Shown here one piece after another: positions 43,801 through 51,929 of a stretch of 64,000 bases of DNA. This stretch comes from JBBATK01 sp044228685 (GTDB lineage: Bacteria > Bacteroidota > Ignavibacteria > Kapaibacteriales > NICIL-2). How positions within the stretch are numbered: position 1 is the first letter of the stretch; each line of letters begins with the position of its first letter. The stretch is taken from the NCBI GenBank assembly GCA_044228685.1, contig JBGAUL010000008.1, positions 76,151 to 140,150 of the forward strand, written 5' to 3'. The notes beneath the pieces are model-generated. The model had not been told where the DNA came from. It ran no database searches and saw only the letters and a program-made list of their open reading frames with translations. Position numbers and translations under genes: made by a program.

Positions 43801-46131
43801 TGTAGAGGCAGTAGTGCCAAAGTCAATGCTACATTCACTGGTGGCTTTGCGCCATTTCGCTATCGTTGGAAACTGAGTGATACAAGCAGAACATTTGATC
43901 GATCTGATAGCATTGCCGTCGCAACGATAGTCAAGAACACGACCTTCAGCTTGAGTGTTGTTGATTCACTCGGATGCGTGACACAAAAAGACTTCGTCGT
44001 CAAAGTTGACGACGCGTCGCAACCCCGAATACTCACTGAACAAAACAAGAAGGCAATCTGCAATGGAGCATCACTGCAACTCGATGCCGGAACATTTACA
44101 GGAGCCAGCTACACTTGGAGTACAGGCGAAAAGACACAGAAAATCAAGGTGAGCAAAGAAGGCTGGTATACTGTTCGCGTTAAGAACAAAACCGGTTGTG
44201 AAGGCGTGGACTCGGTCTTCATAGCGGTTCAAAGTGCTCCTACTCCTAAAATGTTGACGGCGAACGATACGACGATTTGCGAAGGTGGAACAGCAACTTT
44301 GCGTGTTCCGGATAACTGGAAAACATATCGTTGGAACAACGGCGCTGCAGGTCCGGTGAATGTCGTTGCAAACGAAGGAAGCTATACTGTTACAGTGACT
44401 GACAGTCTAGGATGTACCGGTTCGTCGGATACTGTGCATGTTCACATTGCTCAGATGCACGCAGTGCTGAATGGACCAAACTCCCTATGTGCCAAGACAG
44501 TCGGCGTCTTTAAAGTCGATAGCGCCAATAACTGCACCTTCCAATGGCGTGCGGTACACGGTATGAATATCGTCGGTGGACAGTCCACGAGTTCGTTGTC
44601 CGGATCGTGGGATGGCGAGGGAACGGATACAGTTTATGTGACGGTCACTGACAACAGAACTAACTGCAGTACGATACGATCCATTATCGTAAGCATCAGC
44701 TCCACACTACGTCCACACATTCGGGCTTCGGGAAGTACTGTGTTGTGTGGCAGCTCGAGCGTTAATCTCATTGCACCTAGTGGCTATGACAAGTACACTT
44801 GGTCGAACGGTGAAACGACGCCTACAATTACTGTAACAAAGCCAGGCAAATACTCTGTCGATGTTGTTTCCGGCGGATGTAGCGGAACAAGTGATACAAT
44901 CACGGTCACGACAGCACCGCCGATCAGTGTTTCGATTCAAGGAGACTCTTTGATCTGTCGTGGTCAGACTGCTGCACTTCGTGCATCAGGTAATTTTCTG
45001 CAATACAAGTGGTCGAATGGCGACAGCGTCGCAACTACTCAAGTTCAACAAGCAGGAACTTATCGTGTCGACGTACTGGATAGCAACGGTTGCACAGCAT
45101 CGTCGCTCTACACAGTCAAGTACCATTCAGGTGCTCTTCAATCAGCATCCGGATTGAACTTTGGTTCACAACTCATCAAGAAGAGCGCGCAACTACAACT
45201 TAGTTTACCAAATACGAGTCCGGAGTCGGTGCTGGTGGATAGTGTTTTCTTGCTTTCTGCAAGTCCTGAATTCCAACTTGGCTCCATTCAGCCAAGCTTG
45301 AAAGCACTCGTGAACTCAGGCAGCTCTTTGCGCGTGAACGTCCAATTCGCACCAACACTAGAGCAGAGTTACGATGACACCTTGGTTGTCATCGTCTCAC
45401 AGCCTTGTCCTGATACCCTTCGATTGCCACTCCAAGGCGTTGGTGTGGACTATAAGCTAAAAGCGACCATTAGCATGAATCACGTCGAGGCAATCTTTGG
45501 TCAGACCGGAGTCAAACTCCCCGTCTTCTGCACCTTCGAACCAACACAGAATTTCAGTGATGTTTCCGCAACACTAACGGTGCGATTGTTGTCGAGTCTG
45601 TTCTCGGTGCAAGGTACCTCGCGTGGTACTATAGTTTCTAATACGGTAAACGCAGGCATTCGAACGGTTGTGATTGACCTCAGCCACATCGACGTGCGAA
45701 GTGGTGATACACTGTGTTCACTCATTGGACTTGCGCTCATCTCAAACATCCCATCAACAAACACAACACCGGAGTTGATTTGGACAGATGGAGTTGTGGC
45801 ACAGACAGTAAACGTACCAGGAGATCTCTACATCAAGGGATGTGCGATTGATTATCAAGAGATTCAACTTGGATCTGCATTCAATTTGACCCTAAGTCCG
45901 AATCCAGCCTCAGGTGAAGTACTCATTCATGTTCAGACATGGATTCGCGGCAAACACAGCGTATGCATCTACAATTCCATCGGCCAATGCATACAGCAAC
46001 GTGAGTTTGTAAACACCGTAAACGCCGGCATGCACGATGCGAGCTTCAACAATCTTGAGTCAGGTGTCTACACTGTAGTTGTTCAAACAGATGGCGGCGT
46101 GCAATCGATACCCTTGGTTGTTATTCAATAA
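40816..46131 (+). CDS. Giant T9SS-exported protein with SBBP propeller repeats and Ig/PKD-like modules
   Basis: A 1,771-residue surface protein. The signal peptide MLRGISIVACVVLCCLTSTL is followed by a DUF7948-type front domain (VANKGQWPSQVRF). About residues 260-740 are SBBP-type beta-propeller repeats (variations on TYIGG, DIFVAKFNASG, NIYVCGAS, DFPTTSGSY). About 740-1440 hold some eight Ig/PKD-like modules, each with a cysteine pair and a DSLGCxxxD-like turn. A choice-of-anchor/ASPD-like domain covers about 1440-1545, and a type A T9SS sorting domain ends the protein (LTLSPNPASGEVLIHV ... LESGVYTVVVQ). The start has GGGGG five bases upstream; a GTG 24 bases earlier is less likely. Role: adhesin or matrix protein, inferred from architecture. 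Confidence 0.9.
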   Translation: MLRGISIVACVVLCCLTSTLFAANNTAVNTPRANASVFVANKGQWPSQVRFQCQTKEATAWICDDGLRMDYAVRFCSTPLWKFNPEGERSPIDSIHGHVVSIRFTTSNSQPTTQSTSSTIQGQNQLPGVHNYFLGNDASKWATNVPLYAEVESKNNNTAITTRYYVESNRLRYDVVLQPGADPQSISMHVDGATALRVNAQYELEMQTSIGTIVQRKLLAYQQVGSTRRVVPCAFNVRDDGTVGFKLGSYNRRRPLVIDPLLWATYIGGQSMAIGFTNNHGTEECLDVAYDAAGNAVVVGTTETNDFPTTVGAYQRTKLNVGPKISTSDIFVAKFNASGSALTFATYIGGKLQEIGRAIELDASDNIYVCGASASGDFPTTSGSYRTTMSGSGDGVICKLNPTGTTLMASTYIGGVEYDMLTGLKISGNYVYVCGNSWGGGYPVTANALQNSNNLDYASVVSVIYTSLQTLDASTYFGGIAVPNDMVIDGSGNMYVTGVAYDSLMPTTTNAYSRVRNGVFGDVFVTVINRACTTLLYGTYFGGEVEDIAYGIALDASNNILVCGRTMSPDLPTTAGAYDRTYNRLKGSARTGDPYDDIFDGFALKFNSSYQLQWSTFLGGRASDWLTHVVAGANGSLVMCGNSYSPDFPATSCCIDSTQNGASDAIVTILGPNGNAVLYSTFLGGGGTELANSIVRMSNGQLYVCGATYELSFPVTPGAYQTTRKLTDGFVLKMDPTSGFTVNAGLDRLYSCTGFGSPVYFQAVPSCGVAPYTYLWTPATGLSDPRSDRPITTTTPTGMEYTVTVTDASGAVAVNTVSLVPMLLQVTPGSDTTLCWGRNARLNTKVSGGMGPKVYSWFPARGLDDPSSPNPMANPDTNIRYILIVTDTAGCAKADTIDVRVSHAVMKGNRDTTLCGIKTVKLAPRIEGAIAPLNFKWTTVGSNVLSTSATPTFTVDSTTTFYFTVTDSLNCTGRDSITVRYSPPSALVLKGDTLVCRGSSAKVNATFTGGFAPFRYRWKLSDTSRTFDRSDSIAVATIVKNTTFSLSVVDSLGCVTQKDFVVKVDDASQPRILTEQNKKAICNGASLQLDAGTFTGASYTWSTGEKTQKIKVSKEGWYTVRVKNKTGCEGVDSVFIAVQSAPTPKMLTANDTTICEGGTATLRVPDNWKTYRWNNGAAGPVNVVANEGSYTVTVTDSLGCTGSSDTVHVHIAQMHAVLNGPNSLCAKTVGVFKVDSANNCTFQWRAVHGMNIVGGQSTSSLSGSWDGEGTDTVYVTVTDNRTNCSTIRSIIVSISSTLRPHIRASGSTVLCGSSSVNLIAPSGYDKYTWSNGETTPTITVTKPGKYSVDVVSGGCSGTSDTITVTTAPPISVSIQGDSLICRGQTAALRASGNFLQYKWSNGDSVATTQVQQAGTYRVDVLDSNGCTASSLYTVKYHSGALQSASGLNFGSQLIKKSAQLQLSLPNTSPESVLVDSVFLLSASPEFQLGSIQPSLKALVNSGSSLRVNVQFAPTLEQSYDDTLVVIVSQPCPDTLRLPLQGVGVDYKLKATISMNHVEAIFGQTGVKLPVFCTFEPTQNFSDVSATLTVRLLSSLFSVQGTSRGTIVSNTVNAGIRTVVIDLSHIDVRSGDTLCSLIGLALISNIPSTNTTPELIWTDGVVAQTVNVPGDLYIKGCAIDYQEIQLGSAFNLTLSPNPASGEVLIHVQTWIRGKHSVCIYNSIGQCIQQREFVNTVNAGMHDASFNNLESGVYTVVVQTDGGVQSIPLVVIQ

Positions 46132-46170
46132 ACAAATGGCATCGTTGTCCTAGGGGTCGCGAGTAAATGA

Positions 46171-46539
46171 TCAATACTCTTCGCGGATCAGAAGCAGTAT
46201 GGCGTTTTGCGGAACGATGATGTACTTCTCTGTCATATACTCGATTTCGTAGGCGGCGTTTTGCAGAAAAATAGCAAGGTCGCCTACTTGAGCCTGCAAT
46301 GGTATATAGCGTATCGGCTCCGTTTTTTCTTTCCAGATTTCATCTGCGTCACTGACACTGGGAATGGGATATCCGGGTCCTACTTTAATAACATAACCCG
46401 ATTGAACCTTCTCATTTTCCTTCACACCGGGAGGAAGAAACAAACCGGTCGGCGTTTGTTGCTCGTGAGATTTTGCTCGAAGCAATACTCTATCTCCAAC
46501 AACAATGAAGTGATCTGTTGAATGTGTGATTTCGTCCAT
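46171..46539 (-). CDS. GroES-like co-chaperonin family protein (stand-alone)
   Basis: A 122-residue Cpn10-fold protein. HFIVVGDRVLLRAK and the mobile-loop region QQTPTGLFLPPGVKENEKVQ match GroES, followed by SGYVIKVGPGYPIPS. An insertion of about 20 residues (DADEIWKEKTEPIRYIPLQ) separates the two halves before GDLAIFLQNAAYEIEY and YIIVPQNAILLLIREE. No groEL gene is nearby. This longer GroES-like variant is familiar from Bacteroidota genomes alongside the ordinary groES; its partner is unproven. The gene is separated from feoB by 60 bases and follows it on the same strand. Confidence 0.85.
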   Translation of the reverse strand: MDEITHSTDHFIVVGDRVLLRAKSHEQQTPTGLFLPPGVKENEKVQSGYVIKVGPGYPIPSVSDADEIWKEKTEPIRYIPLQAQVGDLAIFLQNAAYEIEYMTEKYIIVPQNAILLLIREEY

Positions 46540-46599
46540 AACTCAGATTGCAAGGTAGATAGTCTTCAACGGGCTGACTAGATTTGTTATCAACCGATA

Positions 46600-48465
46600 T
46601 CAGATGAGAGTCGCAATTGTATAGCAAAGCCAAGAACATCCGTACGCCAAAACAAAGGTGTAGGAAAAGGCAATTGCACTCCATTTCCATGATCCCGTCT
46701 CTCGGCGAATGACGGCAATTGTTGACATACATTGCAGGGCAAAAATATAAAAGGCGAGTACTGACAGCGCCGAGGCAAAGCTCATGGAATGCGATAGCGT
46801 CTCACGTAAACTCATGGAGTTTTGCTCGACATCCAAAGCGTACATCTGTCCCATAACGGACACAAATGTCTCACGCGCCGCAAAGGACCCAATCACACCG
46901 ACCGTAATCTTCCAATCAAAACCTAGAGGCGCAAACATCGGTTGAATAGTCTTCCCTAACTGTCCTGCCAGCGAATTCTCAAGTTGATACTGCTGCGCCT
47001 GCAAGGCCGTCATTCCTGGCTGTGGCACTTGGTGAGGAAAGGTCGAAAGCACCCACAACAAAATCGAAATACCAAGTATGATTGTACCGGCTGTCTTGAG
47101 AAAGTCCTGACACTTCATCCAAACGGTTATAGCAACGCTCTTCAACGATGGCAAGCGATAGGGAGGAAACTCCATGAGGAAGTGTAGCTTATCAGCACGG
47201 AATACGGTGCGACGCATCAAGAGCGCGATGAGCAATCCACTAAGCAGACCAACGAGGTAGAGTCCGGCGAGAACCAGAGACTGCAAAGGAAAAGCTCCCC
47301 AAATGATTTGTGCCGGAATGAATGCACCGATAAGCAATGTGTAGACCGGTAAACGCGCGCTACAGGTCATCAACGGCGCTACAAGTATGGTCGCCATTCT
47401 GTCCTTTTCACCGGGGATGATTCTCGCAGACAGAATTCCGGGAATCGCACATGCAAAGGATCCCAGCAGAGGCACAAATGAGCGTCCTTGCAATCCAAAC
47501 AATCCCATCACGCGATCCACCAAGAACGCCGCGCGGGCTAGATAGCCACAGTCTTCGAGTACAGTAACAAAGACCATCAACAGAACGATCTGGGGCAAGA
47601 ATATTACGACCGATCCAACACCGGCCAACACTCCCCTACAAACAAAATCTTGGAGCAGCTCATTGGGAATCAGTGCTGCGAATTCCGACTGTACTGCACT
47701 GACGCCACGTTCGATTAAACTCATGACGGGCTCAGCCCAGGAGAATATTGCCACAAAGAACAAAGCCATCACGGCAAAAAACGTCGCATATCCGGCTACC
47801 GGATGAAGTAGCCACGCATCGAGCTTGGTTGTGAGGACGTCGTGTGTTTGATTGTTCAAGACAATGCTCGTGATATCACGGGCCCACTGAACTTGTGCTT
47901 CAATAGAGTCAAGATTCTCAATATTCTTCGGAATTCGAAACACGTTGCTCTGAGCCAAACTCTCCCGCAACTCCTCGACGCCGGTTCCCTTTGATCCAAC
48001 GACGGTGAGCACATTGACGCCTAGCTTGCGTTGAAGGAGAATGTCATCTAATACCGTTCCCTGTGCCTTGAGAGCGTCAATCATCGTCACGACGACAAGA
48101 GATGGCAGCTGGAGCTTTGCGTACTGTGCGAAGAGACTAAGGCCCTTCTCGAGATTCGTACCGTCGATGACAAATACACAGGCATCCGGACGAGCCATCT
48201 TTTTAGACTCTGCGCGCAAGACTTGCACGCTGAATTCTTCGTCGGCGGATCGAGGCTGCAGTGAGTAGAGTCCAGGTACATCGATGAGTTCCAGACTCCG
48301 TCCTTGCGACACAACCGTTCCCCGCTTTGGTTCAACAGTTACACCCGGAAAGTTGCCAACTTTCTGACGTAATCCGGTTAAACGGTTAAAAAGCGTTGAT
48401 TTGCCGCTGTTAGGTGTACCTACGAGGCTTATCGTATGAACTTCTGACGGTGAAGTAGTTGACAT
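46600..48465 (-). CDS. feoB: Ferrous iron transport protein B
   Basis: Inner-membrane Fe(II) transporter, 621 residues, shorter than the usual 700-770. The N-terminal G domain has Walker A LVGTPNSGKSTLFNRLTG, switch DVPGLYSLQPRSADE and VIDGTNLEKGLSLF. The G4 motif, normally NxxD, reads TMID. The membrane part has the two Gate motifs: LVAPLMTCSARLPVYTLLIG, and GSFAARETFVSVMGQMYALD. The helices end with VIRRETGSWKWSAIAFSYTF. It lies 33 bases after feoA in one transcript. Confidence 0.94.
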   Translation of the reverse strand: MSTTSPSEVHTISLVGTPNSGKSTLFNRLTGLRQKVGNFPGVTVEPKRGTVVSQGRSLELIDVPGLYSLQPRSADEEFSVQVLRAESKKMARPDACVFVIDGTNLEKGLSLFAQYAKLQLPSLVVVTMIDALKAQGTVLDDILLQRKLGVNVLTVVGSKGTGVEELRESLAQSNVFRIPKNIENLDSIEAQVQWARDITSIVLNNQTHDVLTTKLDAWLLHPVAGYATFFAVMALFFVAIFSWAEPVMSLIERGVSAVQSEFAALIPNELLQDFVCRGVLAGVGSVVIFLPQIVLLMVFVTVLEDCGYLARAAFLVDRVMGLFGLQGRSFVPLLGSFACAIPGILSARIIPGEKDRMATILVAPLMTCSARLPVYTLLIGAFIPAQIIWGAFPLQSLVLAGLYLVGLLSGLLIALLMRRTVFRADKLHFLMEFPPYRLPSLKSVAITVWMKCQDFLKTAGTIILGISILLWVLSTFPHQVPQPGMTALQAQQYQLENSLAGQLGKTIQPMFAPLGFDWKITVGVIGSFAARETFVSVMGQMYALDVEQNSMSLRETLSHSMSFASALSVLAFYIFALQCMSTIAVIRRETGSWKWSAIAFSYTFVLAYGCSWLCYTIATLI

Positions 48466-48498
48466 TGATGAGCAGATGTGAGATAATCGTGATCTGCG

Positions 48499-48732
48499 TC
48501 AGGCCAGAGTTTCTACCTGAATGTCAACATTGTGAAGAGGACGCATGGCGATACGCGATTGACCAAAGCTGATTTCGATTGGTCCGCGGAGTAGAGCACG
48601 ACGCACAAAGGTGAATGTCGTGCCAGGAACGAAGCCCATTTCGCACAAACGACGCGTAAAATCGTTGTCTGTACTGTATCCGACCACCCGGGCGGTGGTA
48701 CCAGCCTTCAATTCGTGTATACTCTGTACCAT
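48499..48732 (-). CDS. feoA: Ferrous iron transport protein A
   Basis: A 77-residue SH3-like protein that assists FeoB. From the chosen start it reads MVQSIHELKAGTTARVVGYS, then RRLCEMGFVPGTTFTFVRR, GPIEISFGQSRIAMRP, all typical of FeoA. Eleven codons upstream are open but overlap the promoter and palindrome, so the ATG at 48732 is preferred. Confidence 0.93.
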   Translation of the reverse strand: MVQSIHELKAGTTARVVGYSTDNDFTRRLCEMGFVPGTTFTFVRRALLRGPIEISFGQSRIAMRPLHNVDIQVETLA

Positions 48733-48738
48733 GTTCTT

Positions 48739-48757
48739 ATTTGGATTTATTCCAAAT
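48739..48757 (-). promoter_or_regulatory. Palindromic operator candidate at the feoAB promoter
   Basis: A 19-bp perfect dyad, ATTTGGA-TTTAT-TCCAAAT, covering the 3' half of the -7 element and the predicted transcription start. The size and position suit a dimeric metalloregulator (Fur or DtxR/IdeR class). Identity of the regulator is inference. Confidence 0.55.
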
Positions 48758-48784
48758 ATAAGCATTCGTGGAGGAATTGGTCAA
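48753..48784 (-). promoter_or_regulatory. Bacteroidota-type promoter for feoAB
   Basis: On the minus strand TTG (48784-48782), a 21-base spacer, then TATATTTG (48760-48753), an exact TAnnTTTG. Transcription would start about 14 bases before the feoA ATG. Confidence 0.6.
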
Positions 48785-48842
48785 GAATCTCTTTGTGCTA
48801 CTGAGTATTTTCGTCCTGCTCTTCATTCTAACGCGAAAAACC

Positions 48843-49562
48843 ATGGCTGAACTCGCCGTCAATATCGATCACATTGCAACACTTCGTGAAGCGCGAGGTG
48901 GGACCGAGCCGGATCCGGTGACGGCTGCCTTGACTGCCGAACTTCATGGCGCGGTGGGCATCGTTTGTCATTTGCGAGAGGATCGTCGTCACGTCAACGA
49001 CCGTGACCTCCGTCTGCTTCGTGAAGTCGTTCAAACCAAGCTCGACTTGGAAATGGCGGCTAGTGATGAGATCATTGCAATTGCATTGGAGACGCTTCCG
49101 GACTTAGTGACGATAGTCCCTGAGAAACGTGAAGAGTTAACTACTGAAGGTGGTTTGAATGTAGCAGCAGATCCAGATCGCTATGCCGACTTGGTTGATC
49201 GTATGCATCAAGCCGGTATCGAGGTCAGTTTCTTCGTAGATCCAACGGTTGAGCAATTGGATGCAGTCTTACAAACCGGTGCTGAGATTGTTGAGTTACA
49301 CACGGGTGGCTACGCAAATGCGCGCAATGCTGAGGATATCGAAAGGACTTTGATTGAGATAGTGAGGGCGGCAAACTATGCCCATGCAGAAGGACTACGC
49401 GTTACTGCCGGACACGGATTGAACTATGTGAACATTAGTCCAATCGTAAGTATTCCTTCAATCGTTGAAGTGAGTATAGGTCACGCTCTGATGGCGCGTG
49501 CGATGATGGTCGGATTACCTACCGCAGTTCGAGACATGGTCGAACTTGTTCACCGCGCATAA
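48843..49562 (+). CDS. pdxJ: Pyridoxine 5'-phosphate synthase
   Basis: Final ring-forming step of DXP-dependent vitamin B6 synthesis; 239-residue TIM barrel. ELAVNIDHIATLREARGGTE, CHLREDRRHVNDRDLRLL, TIVPEKREELTTEGGL and VTAGHGLNYVNISPI are the active-site and phosphate-binding motifs. A GTG at 48768 would add a hydrophobic 25-residue leader that homologues lack; the ATG of MAELAVNIDH is preferred. The gene is divergent from feoA. Confidence 0.95.
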   Translation: MAELAVNIDHIATLREARGGTEPDPVTAALTAELHGAVGIVCHLREDRRHVNDRDLRLLREVVQTKLDLEMAASDEIIAIALETLPDLVTIVPEKREELTTEGGLNVAADPDRYADLVDRMHQAGIEVSFFVDPTVEQLDAVLQTGAEIVELHTGGYANARNAEDIERTLIEIVRAANYAHAEGLRVTAGHGLNYVNISPIVSIPSIVEVSIGHALMARAMMVGLPTAVRDMVELVHRA

Positions 49563-49570
49563 AGCAGAGC

Positions 49571-51793
49571 TTAGTGATACTCTGCAATGCGCTGACGTGT
49601 AGTTGAAATTGCCTTGACAGCCGGAATCGTAAGAAGAACGACGTTTCCATCCACGCCAAGGGATGCAATTGAGACGCTGCAGTTCATACGACGGAATTGC
49701 GATGCAGCAACGCCTAATCGGAACATGATGTTGTCCTGATCCAGATGCAAATCGTCAATCAGATTGTTGAGTGACGAGTTGTACTGCTCGATCATCGATG
49801 ATACATGCTCATTAGCCGGAGCGAGCAATTGTAATTCAAGCACACCTTCTACAGTATTCTCTTCCGCAACAACTTCAACGGTCGGTGCGACTGATCCCTC
49901 ACTCAATGCCGCAATTACATTCGTAAATGCAGTTGAGAGAATTTCAGGATCTACTGCTACTGCTTGATCTGATTGCAAGCCTGTAGTAATAATCGATGCC
50001 GCACGTGCGCTTGATTGTTCGCGCAAGTTATGCTGGGTTTGCTGCAAGCACTGAATAACTGTCGCACAGTGCTGATCAAATGAACCTGCAGTACCTCTAG
50101 CAACTTCCAGCAAGTCACTCACGATGTTGTACAGCTGATCCGAGCTCTGATTTGCGAGTTTCAAGAACTGCAATTGATTGTCGTCGGTGAAATCCATATT
50201 CGAAGAAATCTTATGCAGATTCATCAAAGAATCTGCCAAAGATCCACGCACACGATCAGTGAGCTTGATCATGAATGTTGATTTGAATTCACTCGCTTCA
50301 ACCGCTTGTTGTTCGGCAATTGCAAGTTGCTTTGATTTCAATTTGATTTGTTCTTCTGCTGCACGAGCATCGGTGATGTCGCGACCATTGCAGTAGATGT
50401 TTTGTTCTGAGGGGACGGATGTAAAGCACCAGCTAATCCAACGGACTTCCCCGCTCTTAGTTTTCATTGCAACGTCAAAGTTTACGTCACGTTCTGTATC
50501 TGATGTAAGTAGCTGCGGCAACAGCGTTTCAAACTCAGCGTTGTTAACGAAGAACTGAGAGATATGTCTGTTCTCGAATTCCTCGGTTTCATAACCTAAG
50601 ATGGTGTACACCGCAGGATTCACTGCTTGCCATACACCTTGTTGACTCATGGTAGCGATGATATCGCGTGAGAGCTCAAGGATACGACGGTTGCGTGCGG
50701 TGATGTTGTCAGCCAATTGCATTGCGCGGTGATGACTGGACACGACTGAGAACAGGAATCCAAACAAAGCCAAGCTCAGAAGCAAACCTGAAGCAAGAGT
50801 AATCCATCCAAGATTTGATTGGAAACCATTTCCAAGACTAGGAGAGTTGCGGAAGCTGACGATGTAACTCTTGTCACCAAATCCAAACGTGCGCTCTGTT
50901 GAGAGCAGCGCCGGACTTGACAGAGAACTAGCATAGTTTGGTGACTGATACACGCTTTGCGCCTGACCGTTCAGGTCAGCGGTTTTGAATTCGTACACAA
51001 TATTCTTATCACTACCTACCGTGTCACCAATGATTCCATGCATGAAGGCTTTTACGTCTAACTCGACGTACACAATTCCGTCGAAGCGATCACCTGCTTT
51101 GCTCATGAGCATGTCTGCCTCTGAAGACATAGCCGAAGCTGACTTCTTCTTCTCAACCGCCTTCATCAAAACCAAACTCGATGTATCGCCGCCGCGGAAC
51201 TTGAATGTCGGCGTTGCTGCAAATCTGTTGTTTGCATGCGCGCGAAGAATTGCATCTGCGAAGTAGGGATTGGACAAAAGATCAAGACCACAAATGTGTT
51301 TGTTCCTATCAGCAGGAACCACATACGAAACCGGTTCATAGACCGAGCGCTGACCAAGTGGATGAACCTGATAGTTCATGTATCCTTCGCTCTTGTTGTA
51401 GAGCACAAGATCAGAGAGTTGAGATTGCGATACACGATTGGCATAGGCAATACTCAAAATGCCGGGCTCAGAGTTTGCAGGGATGGTGCTATAGAGCTCA
51501 AACACGTCACGTACGACCTGCACGCTGGCTTTGAACAAGCCATCGAGGTTGTGCAGCACCTGCTCCTGTTTGCTGAAGCCAGATTGAGCACGACTGTACA
51601 GCGAATTCACTGACTTGTCGAACTCCATCTGAAGATCAGCCTGGACTTTATAATCCACGAGCTTTTTGGCTGTGATGCTTAAACCCACGCCAATCACTAA
51701 AACAATGAATGGTAAAACCAAACGGCGAATCGGAATTCTCCTCATCAAAGATTTGGTCGTTGGATCGTGGTCTACAGATTGTGCAGTATACAT
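49571..51793 (-). CDS. CHASE-PAS membrane receptor with degenerate histidine-kinase core
   Basis: A 740-residue membrane protein. A first helix (about residues 25-45) and a second (about 330-350) flank a 280-residue extracytoplasmic CHASE domain (SIAYANRVSQSQLSDLVLYN, SYVVPADRNKHICGLDLLSN, NPYFADAILRAHANNRFA). A PAS domain follows (ELSRDIIATMSQQGVWQAVN ... NGRDITDARAAEEQI). The next helix aligns with a HisKA dimerisation helix, but ASEFKSTFMIKLTDRVRGSL lacks the histidine (the position reads Asp), and the C-terminal 200 residues lack recognisable N, G1 and G2 boxes. It is therefore probably a pseudokinase receptor. It is monocistronic, beyond the terminator of the surface-protein cluster. Confidence 0.8.
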   Translation of the reverse strand: MYTAQSVDHDPTTKSLMRRIPIRRLVLPFIVLVIGVGLSITAKKLVDYKVQADLQMEFDKSVNSLYSRAQSGFSKQEQVLHNLDGLFKASVQVVRDVFELYSTIPANSEPGILSIAYANRVSQSQLSDLVLYNKSEGYMNYQVHPLGQRSVYEPVSYVVPADRNKHICGLDLLSNPYFADAILRAHANNRFAATPTFKFRGGDTSSLVLMKAVEKKKSASAMSSEADMLMSKAGDRFDGIVYVELDVKAFMHGIIGDTVGSDKNIVYEFKTADLNGQAQSVYQSPNYASSLSSPALLSTERTFGFGDKSYIVSFRNSPSLGNGFQSNLGWITLASGLLLSLALFGFLFSVVSSHHRAMQLADNITARNRRILELSRDIIATMSQQGVWQAVNPAVYTILGYETEEFENRHISQFFVNNAEFETLLPQLLTSDTERDVNFDVAMKTKSGEVRWISWCFTSVPSEQNIYCNGRDITDARAAEEQIKLKSKQLAIAEQQAVEASEFKSTFMIKLTDRVRGSLADSLMNLHKISSNMDFTDDNQLQFLKLANQSSDQLYNIVSDLLEVARGTAGSFDQHCATVIQCLQQTQHNLREQSSARAASIITTGLQSDQAVAVDPEILSTAFTNVIAALSEGSVAPTVEVVAEENTVEGVLELQLLAPANEHVSSMIEQYNSSLNNLIDDLHLDQDNIMFRLGVAASQFRRMNCSVSIASLGVDGNVVLLTIPAVKAISTTRQRIAEYH

Positions 51794-51868
51794 GGGTCGC
51801 TTAACATAGTTCAGACACTATGCTGCATATATCGACCTCTACAGAGCGAAGTGAAGAAATTTTTCCAC

Positions 51869-51898
51869 AAAAAAAAACTGCACCGGAGGTGCAGTTTT
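51869..51898 (-). terminator. Strong terminator of the surface-protein cluster
   Basis: On the minus strand an 11-bp perfect stem (AAAACTGCACC / GGTGCAGTTTT) with a 3-base loop is followed by nine T in total. It ends transcription about 30 bases after the OmpA-family gene. Confidence 0.92.
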
Positions 51899-51929
51899 AA
51901 ATAAATCGATTTCGAGCCTTAATGTGGGG

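Noticed and set aside
48768..48842. Hydrophobic 25-residue N-terminal extension of PdxJ from a GTG
   Set aside because: PdxJ is a soluble cytoplasmic enzyme whose homologues begin near MAELAVNIDH, and the region coincides with the feoA promoter on the other strand.
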